This document shows positions 1 through 6,251 of a stretch of 12,153 bases of DNA, one piece after another. How positions within the stretch are numbered: position 1 is the stretch's first letter; each line of letters opens with the position of its first letter. The position numbers and the translations under genes were made by a program. The stretch comes from Spartobacteria bacterium UBA5019 (GTDB lineage: Bacteria; Verrucomicrobiota; Verrucomicrobiia; Chthoniobacterales; Terrimicrobiaceae), in assembly GCA_002396485.1 (NCBI GenBank), contig DGXZ01000082.1:1-12153 (forward strand). Reading direction: 5' to 3'. The notes below the pieces were generated by a model that was not told the DNA's origin, did not search any database, and saw only the letters and a program-made list of their open reading frames with translations.

Positions 1-71
1 AAATAGCTCTGCCGATCAAAACAAAGCGATTTTCTCCCCGTTCATTCAGCCAGCTTCACAACCGCCCTTTT

Positions 72-100
72 GAGAAGGTCCAGGAAAGAGGGACCTTCTC
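72..100 (+). terminator. Strong hairpin, probable terminator
   Basis: A perfect 10-bp inverted repeat (GAGAAGGTCC at 72-81 and GGACCTTCTC at 91-100) encloses a 9-base loop. On the plus strand it is followed by a T-rich stretch (CTATTTTGTCATATTTT), as expected for the intrinsic terminator of a gene lying left of the window. On the minus strand the stem is followed by AAAAGGG, so it is a poor terminator for the toxin gene that ends at 148. Bases 1-147 hold no gene I can support. Confidence 0.5.
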
Positions 101-147
101 CTATTTTGTCATATTTTAGCGGTGGGGCGGAAAAAGTAAAATCTGGC

Positions 148-564
148 TCAAGGCTGCAGAGGCTGTTCAAGTTGCAGGCTCGTCATCTTACGGAAATCAG
201 CCATATTTAAAGTCACTATGCTGGTAGCTCCGAAGGCTTCGGCCGTGCGCGTGTGCAGGAAGTCGTGGAAATTGCTTCCGCGAATGCCATCCCGCGCAGA
301 AGCCAATACGGCGGCTTCCAAGGTTTGCGGGCCTGATAAATCCCTAAAGACCAGACGAGAGAATAATCGCTGGGCTTCGCGGGCGGCATCGGTTGGCGAG
401 AGGTTTCGTTTCACCAATTGGCCGTCCAGATCGCGGTAAACCAGACCGCGACCGGTCTGAATAGAAATCCACTCCGCGACCGTGTGCGAACGGGTCATAC
501 CCTCAATCGGCATCCAGCCTTCTTTCCACGCCCGCAAAAGGGCGGATGTATCGTAATACTTCAC
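148..564 (-). CDS. vapC: PIN-domain ribonuclease toxin (VapC-like)
   Basis: The 138-residue product has the length and motif order of a PIN-domain toxin, a metal-dependent RNase that cuts RNA when its antitoxin is lost. The acidic residues expected in the active site are visible: Asp5 in YYDTSALL, Glu31 in HTVAEW, Asp101 in FHDFLH, and Asp123 in the closing TLNMADF motif. The start is GTG at 564, whose bases overlap the antitoxin stop codon (GTGA), so translation is probably coupled. All catalytic positions appear intact, so the toxin is probably functional. Its RNA target cannot be read from sequence. The family assignment is firm; the VapC name is used in the broad sense for PIN toxins. Confidence 0.88.
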   Translation of the reverse strand: MKYYDTSALLRAWKEGWMPIEGMTRSHTVAEWISIQTGRGLVYRDLDGQLVKRNLSPTDAAREAQRLFSRLVFRDLSGPQTLEAAVLASARDGIRGSNFHDFLHTRTAEAFGATSIVTLNMADFRKMTSLQLEQPLQP

Positions 565-806
565 GGGGCGACCAAGCGTTCCAATTCGTCCTCACGGGCT
601 TCGATTACGGCTGCCAAGATACTATCGTCATCCAAGGTTCCACTTTCCCTGGCCTGCGAAGGGCTCACGGTTACGGTCGGCATGTAGGGCACGATCCGAG
701 CGACTGGTTTTCCAAAATCGGTGAGCACAACCTCTTCGCCGCCGTGGATGACTGGACGAACGATGCGACGAGTCTCGCGGTGCAATTGGGATAGTGTGGC
801 GTGCAT
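561..806 (-). CDS. Phd/YefM-type antitoxin
   Basis: The 81-residue product should neutralise the PIN toxin encoded just downstream and repress the shared promoter. The N-terminal half carries the Phd/YefM DNA-binding signature: a start MHATLSQLHRET, then EEVVLTDFGKPVARIVPY. The C-terminal half is acidic and probably wraps the toxin. I chose ATG at 806 over the upstream start at 962 because the family begins at this point and the extra 52 residues (962-807) would read through promoter-like DNA. No Shine-Dalgarno sequence precedes this ATG. The stop codon overlaps the toxin GTG by four bases, giving the usual antitoxin-then-toxin order. Confidence 0.85.
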   Translation of the reverse strand: MHATLSQLHRETRRIVRPVIHGGEEVVLTDFGKPVARIVPYMPTVTVSPSQARESGTLDDDSILAAVIEAREDELERLVAP

Positions 807-841
807 ATTTTTAAAAATATACAAAGTGTGCAGAGTGTCAA
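804..841 (-). promoter_or_regulatory. Promoter and operator of the Phd/PIN module
   Basis: Reading the minus strand, TTGACA (841-836) is a perfect -35 box, followed by a 16-base spacer and TATTTT (819-814) as the -10 box. Only seven bases separate the -10 box from the ATG, so transcription would begin at or next to the start codon. A perfect 16-bp palindrome, ATATTTTTAAAAATAT at 805-820, covers both the -10 box and the start codon. This is where an autoregulating Phd-type antitoxin would bind. The boxes are seen directly; operator function is inferred. Confidence 0.6.
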
Positions 842-958
842 TTTTGAGGGTTGGATGCTGGATTTTGGGCTTTGCTGCTCGGATGATTAGCTCTGACTGA
901 CTTCGGCTAGAACCTGAGAGAGGGGACTTGTTAGCCCGTTCTTCTCCTGTCCACGTGT

Positions 959-1189
959 TCAAAAGCTTTGCGGTTGGCGCTTGACTTCATTGCTGTGTTT
1001 AAGCTTGGCCCCAACAAAGGCCTTTTTAGAATCCCAATCCATGAGCAAGGCAGAAAATTCCCTGATAAAATCGGCGAGATTGAGGCTAATTTCTGCGCGC
1101 CTGACGAGCGAGGGACATGCCTCTGCATCCTCCTGAATTTCAGCAATGACAACAACTGGAATCGACCATTCGCTTGACGAGGTTCGGAG
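959..1189 (-). pseudogene. PIN-toxin remnant, central part
   Basis: In the minus frame ending at the TGA at 959-961, translation gives IPVVVIAEIQEDAEA, then RRAEISLNLADF, REFSALLMDWD and LKHSNEVKRQPQ. This resembles the central part of FitB/VapC-type PIN toxins, with the second acidic residue in the VVVIAEIQ strand. The N-terminal strand with the first catalytic Asp is missing, and no start codon precedes the homologous part. The frame ends where the C-terminal segment (DSLIAA-type helix and closing motif) should begin. It is therefore broken at both ends. Confidence 0.55.
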
Positions 1190-1390
1190 TCAGGGAAGTG
1201 GGAGGCAATCCGTTTCTAAAATGTTTATCAAATTAACTTTGTCGTTTTTAAAATCTCGGCTATTACGTGCGGCGACGGTGAGTTTGTGGGCGATGGCTGA
1301 TGCGGCAATCAGGCTGTCTTTGATTGGCATGGCGTGGCCCATGGCATCACCAAAGTCCCCGCCCGCCTGGGCCGAAACCGCCGATTCCAT
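1190..1390 (-). pseudogene. PIN-toxin remnant, C-terminal part
   Basis: The 66-residue frame contains PIKDSLIAASAIAHKLTV, AARNSRDFKND and VNLINILE, the C-terminal third of a PIN toxin. This includes the helix with the third acidic residue and the closing RN..DF motif. About 80 N-terminal residues are absent: the frame is open only back to a stop near 1418 and shows no PIN-like sequence there. An ATG exists at 1390, but a product lacking the first two acidic residues should be inactive. It lies directly upstream of the central remnant and happens to share its frame, so the two pieces are in inverted order relative to an intact gene. Confidence 0.65.
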
Positions 1391-1599
1391 ACAGCCGTAA
1401 CCCGAAAAAAATCGCTCCGCCTATTTTTTATCGGCCCCTCAGGTCGAGAAGAAGCGAAGTCAGGTTAAAAATGAGGGAAGGGCAGAATCATTGTTTTGGG
1501 GTGGGAGGGGGCGCCTACGCGCTGAAAGAAGCAACAATGAATCTTTGGTTTCCGGGGGAGCTTCGTGGTCGGCGGGCCAGAACCCTTGATTTGGGAAGC
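1391..1599. other. Intergenic stretch without a recognised gene
   Basis: This stretch lies between the PIN remnants and the end of the glycosyltransferase gene. I see no plausible coding sequence on either strand, no convincing terminator for the glycosyltransferase operon and no repeat shared with the rest of the window. Confidence 0.5.
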
Positions 1600-2766
1600 T
1601 TACCTTCTTTTTGATGGTTTTTCGTCGATGCCTAAGTAACTGAAAACGAGGCTAAAAATGAGGGTTTGGAGGCCAAGGGAGACGAGTGTCCGGCCGGCGA
1701 TGACGGGGCGGGTGTTGGCGAGCGGGTCTAAGTTTCCAAAACCTGCTGTGGCCCAGTCTAAAAGCGTCAACGAAATAAGCCCAAGTCCTGCAAGGAGGAT
1801 GGCTAAGCCGCTGAGGAGGCCTTTTTCCAACGTAAAGAAACTGAAAGCCTTTGAGAGGCTGTGATTGGGCGGGAGAAAGCCGCGTGTGTAGGCAAAAATA
1901 CGGACAAATCCAGCGAGGAGAATCATTTGGTAGCCGAATTGCACGAGCAAGCTGGCAATTTCCAAAGTATTGAGATCGAAATTGACTCCCTTGACAGCGA
2001 TTGGACCGATCATTAAACGGGCAAAAAAGCCCACGCCAGTTACCAGCATGACCAGACCGGGGTAGAGGAGTAGCCATCTCGGGGAGAAGAGGAGCATGAA
2101 GCGGAGGTGGCGCCAACCGTCGCGCCAACTACGGAGGTGCGGCGGGCGGGATCGACCATCCTTGTGCAGTGTGATAGGCACTTCTTCAATAAGAAGTCCG
2201 CGGAGCGATGCTTTGATGACCATCTCGCTGGCGAATTCCATGCCAGTGGTGCGGAGATCCAACTTCAGGAATGCCTCTTTACTGAGGGCGCGAAGACCGC
2301 AATGGAAATCATGGGCGGGGCAGCGGAAGAGGAGTCGGCCGATGAATGTGAGGGCAGGGTTGCCGATCCATCGGTGTTTCCAAGGCATGGCGCCAGGGAT
2401 GATCTTTCCGCCGCCTGCTGGCATGCGGCAGCCCATGACGAGATCAGCACCGGCGCGGAGCTTTTCGACGAAGGGTTTGATTTCTCCGAAGTCGTAGCTG
2501 AGATCGGAGTCGCCCATGATGAGGAATCGTCCGTGGGCGGCTTCCATTCCGGTGCGGAGGGCGTTGCCGTAGCCTTTTTCGGGGACATTGACAACGCGGG
2601 CGCCGAGCTTGCGGGCTATGTCTTGGGATCCGTCGGTGCTGCCATTGTCGGCGATGAGGATTTCGCCCTCGACTCCGGCAGCCGCGAGTCCGCGTTGGGC
2701 TGCGGCAATGCAATCGGCCAGTGTTTCAGCCTCATTGAGGCAGGGCATGAGGATTGTGACTTCCAT
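1600..2766 (-). CDS. Family 2 glycosyltransferase, membrane-anchored polyprenyl-phosphate type
   Basis: The 388-residue product resembles DPM1-type enzymes that move a sugar from a nucleotide donor to polyprenyl phosphate on the inner face of the cytoplasmic membrane. The GT-A domain (about 1-225) shows the opening ILMPCLNEAETL, the nucleotide-binding ADNGSTDGS with Asp40, KGYGNALRTG, the metal-binding DSD at 86-88, and HDFHCGLRAL near 152-161. Four hydrophobic segments follow (about 231-253, 272-293, 317-337 and 360-380), with a short basic tail. It starts six bases after the stop of the STT3-like gene, so the two are almost certainly co-transcribed. No Shine-Dalgarno sequence is evident. 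Family and topology are well supported; the sugar and acceptor are unknown. Confidence 0.88.
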   Translation of the reverse strand: MEVTILMPCLNEAETLADCIAAAQRGLAAAGVEGEILIADNGSTDGSQDIARKLGARVVNVPEKGYGNALRTGMEAAHGRFLIMGDSDLSYDFGEIKPFVEKLRAGADLVMGCRMPAGGGKIIPGAMPWKHRWIGNPALTFIGRLLFRCPAHDFHCGLRALSKEAFLKLDLRTTGMEFASEMVIKASLRGLLIEEVPITLHKDGRSRPPHLRSWRDGWRHLRFMLLFSPRWLLLYPGLVMLVTGVGFFARLMIGPIAVKGVNFDLNTLEIASLLVQFGYQMILLAGFVRIFAYTRGFLPPNHSLSKAFSFFTLEKGLLSGLAILLAGLGLISLTLLDWATAGFGNLDPLANTRPVIAGRTLVSLGLQTLIFSLVFSYLGIDEKPSKRR

Positions 2767-2772
2767 TTTGGA

Positions 2773-5205
2773 TTAATTTCCACTTTCGCCGGCTTTCAAA
2801 ACGGCCTCGGCCTCGGTTCTGGCACCTCGTTGAGCCAGGAGTTGGGCACCGCGCTGGGCGATTTGGCGTCGGACTTCGGGGGTGGTGTCTTTCATGGAAA
2901 GGATGAACTGGTTTTGGGCCTCGCTGAAGCGCTTTTGGTCCACATAGAGGTCGGCGAGTTCCATGCGGATGGCATTGCTGGCCGGGGAGCGGTCGAGAAT
3001 TCCTTTGAGCATGATCTCGGCAGCAACGGGATTGCCTTCCGAGATGCGCAGGAAGCGGGCGAGGTGGAATTCGGCTTCGTCTTTCGTTTGGTCCGGCACG
3101 ATCTCGAGCATCAGGACATCCTGTTTCAGCGCGTTCGTCAGGAAATTTTTGGGATACGGGATCGGGCGGGCCCACTGTGGGAGGATTTTTTTGAAAAGGG
3201 CGCGCTGTCCGAATGAATTCTCAAGGGATTTTCCAGGAACGGGATTCGGGTAAAGCATTTGAAAATATGGCTCGATAAAGTTCTCCCATGTCATGAGCGA
3301 GACATGGGTGATGCCGTGTTCCTTGAGCATGGCAAGCGCCTCCGCGTCGGATTGGGCGTTGAGCATCTGGGCGGCGGATTTCAGGCCGTCCACATTTTCC
3401 CAGTACAGTGTTCCTATCGTTTTAAAGCCGCCAAGTGTGGAAAGCAGGCATGAGCTGTTTGGGCTGCTCAGGACCACGACAGGTTTTCCATTCGCATTTT
3501 GCAGGATGGTTTTAGCCATGTCGCGGTGCAACAGCGCAAGAAGTTGACCGGAGCCGACCTGCATATTCTGCTTGCTACTGTATTGCTGCCAGAACGGCAT
3601 GAGCATCCCATTCACGGTACCAACGGAAAAGAGATAAGCTACAGCGCAGAGTGCGATGGCGCCACCAACCCGAAACGCAGGCACTCGTGGCACCATGTGC
3701 CACAATTGTGGAATCACAAGAGCTGCCAAAGCGATGTAGAGCGGACCATTGAGCATCCCCCAGCGCACTTGGTAAATTTGCATCGCCGTGATGGCCAAAA
3801 TAGGAACACAAAGGAAAACCAAGACTCCTTTTGTCGCGGAATTCACATTTTTGAGGAAGGCAATCATCAGCGTGGCGAGAAGGAACAAAGGAAAAAGTCC
3901 AAACGCCACCTTCCAAGTGATCGCGCCCATTTGAATTCGCGTCAAAAGCGGCAGCAACTCGGCGATATTTTTCCAAAGGCCGCCCATAAACGGATCGCCG
4001 GGGATGTAGACAGAAGGGCCGAGGGTCAGAATAACGATTGGAAGAACGGCGCAGGCGCCGAGCGGCAAGAGCAGTTTTTTCCAAGGAAAGGGGGCTTGTC
4101 CGGATTGCAGGTCATTGATCCAGCGCGTGACCTCAAAAATGATCCATCCGCCTCCCAGCCACGCCAAGGCGTAGAGGGGGTGGTTCACTTCCAAACGCAT
4201 CCCGATGTAGTTGGGAAAATACTCCAAAATGTAAAAACCCAAGCTGCCAGCGGCTGTGGTTATGGCCCAAAGCCTCCAGAGTTCCGGGTGATACTGACAA
4301 CCTTGCCGGGCTGCCTTTTTGATAAACAGCGATGCCGTGACAATGGCGCCCAGACCAACGCCCACGGCAACAAATGCCGCAGAAAATCCGCTGATCCAGA
4401 GTGCGGCAGCGCCGCTGATACCCGAAAAAATCATGCCGTGCCGCGCTTGTTTGAGCGAGGTCGGGATAATGAATGCCGTGCCGTCGGATTTTTGAACCCA
4501 GCCCGCACCGGCCCAGGCGATGCCGAAAATGATGCCCAGGAGGGCGAAGGCGGTGATGCCGTGGTGATCGGGGTAGGCGGGTAGGAAGCCCTCGTAGAAC
4601 GAGGCAGTGGTGATCATTCCGATCGCCAGCACCGATCCGCAGAGCGGGCCGAAACGACGGGCGGAGAGGGTTGCAAAGAGTGCCAGGGCTACGATGAGAA
4701 GCAGGGGATTTGCCCAGATCGACATGCGGAAGATGCTGTTCCGAAGCGTGTCGCCGGAGAAGTGGCGGTGGAACTCGCCGAGCGCGCGCAGATACCAGGC
4801 GAAGGCGGAGTTCCAGTGGATTTCGCGTCCCTCGGGAGCGTTGTCCATGTCCGTGTAGCGCGAGCGCCATTCCCCATTTTCACCCAGATGCTCCGCATGG
4901 CGGTTCCACACATAGCCGTCAAAGGCGATCTCGAGAAGCGGCACGGGGAGGACTTCCGTGGGTTTCGCATTTGGGCCATCGAGCTCGCGGCAGAGCCGCA
5001 CGGTCACGCTGTCGATGAGAAAGGCGTGGAAGAAAACATAGCTCATGCAGATGAGTAGAATGGCGTAGAATCCGCTCCAGGAGAGGATTCGCACGAGGGG
5101 CGTTGACGCCGGGACGGGAGCTGCCGCAGTCGGCGTGGTATTCGTTTCGGCCGCGCTGCGGGATGGAGCGCTTTGTTTTTTAGGAGATTTTTTCGAGGAG
5201 TTCAA
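2773..5205 (-). CDS. STT3-like GT-C membrane glycosyltransferase with C-terminal TPR-like tail
   Basis: With a TTG start at 5205 the product is 810 residues. A basic, Ser/Ala/Thr/Pro-rich N-terminal tail precedes the first membrane segment (about 40-64). The following loop holds FDGYVWNRHAEHL with Asp96, then DMDN and REIHWNSAFAWYL, which look like the first acidic loop of STT3/PglB oligosaccharyltransferases. PAYPDHHG (about 209-216) resembles their second acidic motif. About ten more hydrophobic segments lead to a non-membrane domain containing TLYWENVDG (about 599-607) and a helical, TPR-like C-terminus (about 712-804). Known members transfer lipid-linked sugars to acceptors outside the membrane; the neighbouring polyprenyl-phosphate glycosyltransferase fits that. 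I reject the upstream GTG at 5337 because it reads antisense through the osmC remnant, whereas TTG gives a natural MNSSKKSPKKQ start. Exact activity is unproven. Confidence 0.75.
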   Translation of the reverse strand: MNSSKKSPKKQSAPSRSAAETNTTPTAAAPVPASTPLVRILSWSGFYAILLICMSYVFFHAFLIDSVTVRLCRELDGPNAKPTEVLPVPLLEIAFDGYVWNRHAEHLGENGEWRSRYTDMDNAPEGREIHWNSAFAWYLRALGEFHRHFSGDTLRNSIFRMSIWANPLLLIVALALFATLSARRFGPLCGSVLAIGMITTASFYEGFLPAYPDHHGITAFALLGIIFGIAWAGAGWVQKSDGTAFIIPTSLKQARHGMIFSGISGAAALWISGFSAAFVAVGVGLGAIVTASLFIKKAARQGCQYHPELWRLWAITTAAGSLGFYILEYFPNYIGMRLEVNHPLYALAWLGGGWIIFEVTRWINDLQSGQAPFPWKKLLLPLGACAVLPIVILTLGPSVYIPGDPFMGGLWKNIAELLPLLTRIQMGAITWKVAFGLFPLFLLATLMIAFLKNVNSATKGVLVFLCVPILAITAMQIYQVRWGMLNGPLYIALAALVIPQLWHMVPRVPAFRVGGAIALCAVAYLFSVGTVNGMLMPFWQQYSSKQNMQVGSGQLLALLHRDMAKTILQNANGKPVVVLSSPNSSCLLSTLGGFKTIGTLYWENVDGLKSAAQMLNAQSDAEALAMLKEHGITHVSLMTWENFIEPYFQMLYPNPVPGKSLENSFGQRALFKKILPQWARPIPYPKNFLTNALKQDVLMLEIVPDQTKDEAEFHLARFLRISEGNPVAAEIMLKGILDRSPASNAIRMELADLYVDQKRFSEAQNQFILSMKDTTPEVRRQIAQRGAQLLAQRGARTEAEAVLKAGESGN

Positions 5206-5244
5206 GGTGCGACACTTTAAAAAGCGAAAGGCAAAAAGAAAGCC

Positions 5245-5284
5245 CGAAAAAGCCGGCTTTGCAATCGGCGAGGGTCTTTGTTTA
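5245..5284. repeat. osmC upstream repeat, copy A (40 bp)
   Basis: These 40 bases match 6202-6241 with one mismatch (C at 5276, G at 6233). They contain a perfect 12-bp palindrome, AAAGCCGGCTTT, at 5249-5260. In both copies the element lies just before the osmC coding sequence, so it is the osmC upstream region carried along in a duplication. On the minus strand the palindrome plus the following GGGCTTTCTTTTT is weakly terminator-like, and it lies in the leader of the STT3-like gene. Confidence 0.85.
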
Positions 5285-5287
5285 AAT
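5259..5287 (+). promoter_or_regulatory. Possible promoter in osmC copy A
   Basis: TTGCAA (5259-5264), a 17-base spacer and TTAAAT (5282-5287) form a fair sigma-70-type promoter. It matches the position of the candidate before the intact osmC gene. If active it would transcribe the osmC remnant and then run into the HigBA-like genes. Box matches are seen; activity is inferred. Confidence 0.35.
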
Positions 5288-5293
5288 GAAAAA

Positions 5294-5458
5294 ATGGAAT
5301 CGATGCGTTGCAGTCTCGGCGAGTCATTCTCACCCACTGATCTCGCGGCGACATCGCTTGGTACCTGCCTGCTGACTATTATGGGTATCGCCGATCGTCG
5401 GCATGGAATCCACCTCTGGAAGACAACGGTGAAGATACTGAAGGAAATGACTGCATAG
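5294..5458 (+). pseudogene. Truncated osmC remnant
   Basis: A 54-residue open frame with ESFSPTDLAATSLGTC, LLTIMGIADRRHGI and VKILKEMTA aligns to residues 38-81 of the intact OsmC protein at 6252-6677. Bases 5317-5452 align without gaps to 6359-6494 with 13 mismatches by my count. About 85 bases of the 5' coding part are missing, and the frame ends soon after at a TAG, so the second catalytic cysteine and the C-terminal half are lost. The first cysteine is kept. The first half of the alignment differs almost only at synonymous sites and the second half mainly at replacement sites. This suggests divergence as a working gene before decay. An OsmC activity is not expected. Confidence 0.85.
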
Positions 5459-5487
5459 GTGGCAAAGCAAAATATTCATTGAAAAAT

Positions 5488-5504
5488 ATACGACATAGTC
5501 ATAT
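5488..5504. promoter_or_regulatory. Candidate operator at the higB start
   Basis: ATACGACATAGTCATAT is an imperfect inverted repeat: six of seven arm positions pair around ATA. It overlaps the first two bases of the higB ATG at 5503. HigA-type antitoxins bind palindromes near their own promoter, so this is a reasonable site. Short AT-rich palindromes also arise by chance. Confidence 0.3.
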
Positions 5505-5826
5505 GGAGTTTATAGAATCTTCTGAGTTCACAAAACAGATCACCCGGTTTCCAGATGAAGACTATCGAGCTTTCCAAAACGATCTCGCCAGCGAACCCTT
5601 GCAAGGTGCTGTCATGCGTGGTTGTGGAGGCTTTCGGAAGGCACGCATGGCGTTTCCCAGTGCCGGAATCGGTAAGAGCGGCGGTGCGCGTGTGATTTAC
5701 CTGCACAATCCAGAAAGAGACGAAATCCACCTTGTTGCAATTTATGGCAAAAGTTCAAAAACATCCCTCACCCAAGCAGAGCAAAACGCACTCCGGAAAA
5801 TTGCGTGCCAAATCCGAAATCCTTGA
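5503..5826 (+). CDS. higB: RelE/HigB-family toxin
   Basis: The 107-residue product has the layout of a HigB/RelE-type mRNA interferase, which cuts mRNA at the ribosome. Features are MEFIESSEFTKQI, the central basic GCGGFRKARMA, GKSGGARVIYL, IHLVAIYGKS and a final LTQAEQNALRKIA helix, in the family's usual order and length. I use ATG at 5503 because family members start at this point; a TTG at 5479 would add eight residues. No Shine-Dalgarno sequence is visible. The antitoxin gene begins inside its 3' end, 83 bases before the stop, and the toxin-first order is that of higBA. It lies between the osmC remnant and the intact osmC. Confidence 0.85.
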   Translation: MEFIESSEFTKQITRFPDEDYRAFQNDLASEPLQGAVMRGCGGFRKARMAFPSAGIGKSGGARVIYLHNPERDEIHLVAIYGKSSKTSLTQAEQNALRKIACQIRNP

Positions 5827-6142
5827 GGCTCTCGAGGACATGCCTTTTGATGGCGGGCACTTGGTCAGTTTGGCCAGGCAATTCGCGGAAGCCCTGCAGG
5901 ACTCCCGCAAAGCCACCTTGCGGCGTGCGAGCATCCCAACACCAGAATCGCTTGATCCCAGTCAGATCGTGGACTTGCGCAAGAGCCTCAATCTTAGCCA
6001 AGCCGTTTTTGCGGCCTTCCTCGGCGTCCGACCTGCGAGTGTAATGAGCTGGGAGTATGGGCGGCGGCGACCCTCCGGTTCGGCTCTACGCCTTCTTCAG
6101 ATCGCGACCCGGCATCCTGAAGTTCTTCTGGAAGTCGCTTGA
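5744..6142 (+). CDS. higA: HigA-like antitoxin with XRE helix-turn-helix
   Basis: The 132-residue product should neutralise the HigB-like toxin and repress the operon. The C-terminal region (about 75-130) is a clear XRE-type helix-turn-helix: IVDLRKSLNLSQAVFAAFLG followed by ASVMSWEYGRRRPSGSALRLL. The N-terminal region is basic, then acidic around EILEALEDM, and probably contacts the toxin. ATG at 5744 is preferred over TTG at 5732. The 83-base overlap with higB implies translational coupling. The helix-turn-helix is intact, and the pair looks functional. Confidence 0.87.
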   Translation: MAKVQKHPSPKQSKTHSGKLRAKSEILEALEDMPFDGGHLVSLARQFAEALQDSRKATLRRASIPTPESLDPSQIVDLRKSLNLSQAVFAAFLGVRPASVMSWEYGRRRPSGSALRLLQIATRHPEVLLEVA

Positions 6143-6201
6143 TAGCGAAGAGCCCTCTTCATGGTTTGTATGGAATACGCAAAAAGCTAAACCCGCTGTC
6201 T

Positions 6202-6241
6202 CGAAAAAGCCGGCTTTGCAATCGGCGAGGGTGTTTGTTTA
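6202..6241. repeat. osmC upstream repeat, copy B (40 bp)
   Basis: This is the partner of 5245-5284, with one mismatch and the same AAAGCCGGCTTT palindrome (6206-6217). Weaker similarity may continue upstream, since GCAAAAAG occurs at 6179 and at 5231 with a nine-base spacing difference. The repeat sits directly before the intact osmC gene. Confidence 0.85.
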
Positions 6242-6244
6242 GAC
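6216..6244 (+). promoter_or_regulatory. Candidate promoter of osmC
   Basis: TTGCAA (6216-6221), a 17-base spacer and TTAGAC (6239-6244) form a moderate promoter. The ATG follows the -10 box by seven bases, the same spacing as for the Phd antitoxin gene, and no Shine-Dalgarno sequence lies near it. A leaderless message is therefore possible. The -10 box is imperfect, so confidence is limited. Confidence 0.35.
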
Positions 6245-6251
6245 TGAGCCC

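Noticed and set aside
42..150. Minus-strand frame ending at 42 with FLDLLKRAVVKLAE
   Set aside because: The translation looks protein-like, but the frame has no own start, differs from the toxin frame and contains the perfect hairpin at 72-100. It is more likely chance or a very old remnant.
968..1177. Plus-strand frame of 69 residues
   Set aside because: It is the antisense of the PIN remnant on the minus strand, which has the recognisable motifs.
2107..3216. Long plus-strand open frame (369 residues)
   Set aside because: It lies antisense across the glycosyltransferase and the STT3-like gene, and its Gly/Ala/Glu/Phe-rich translation has no domain. It is a mirror of GC-rich coding sequence.
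3499..4584. Long plus-strand open frame (361 residues)
   Set aside because: It is antisense to the membrane region of the STT3-like gene; the translation is rich in His, Arg and Gln with no recognisable motif.
5245..6241. The 40-bp repeats as terminal repeats of a mobile element
   Set aside because: They are direct repeats that continue into osmC coding sequence on both sides, and no transposase or integrase is present. They are better explained as copies of the osmC upstream region.
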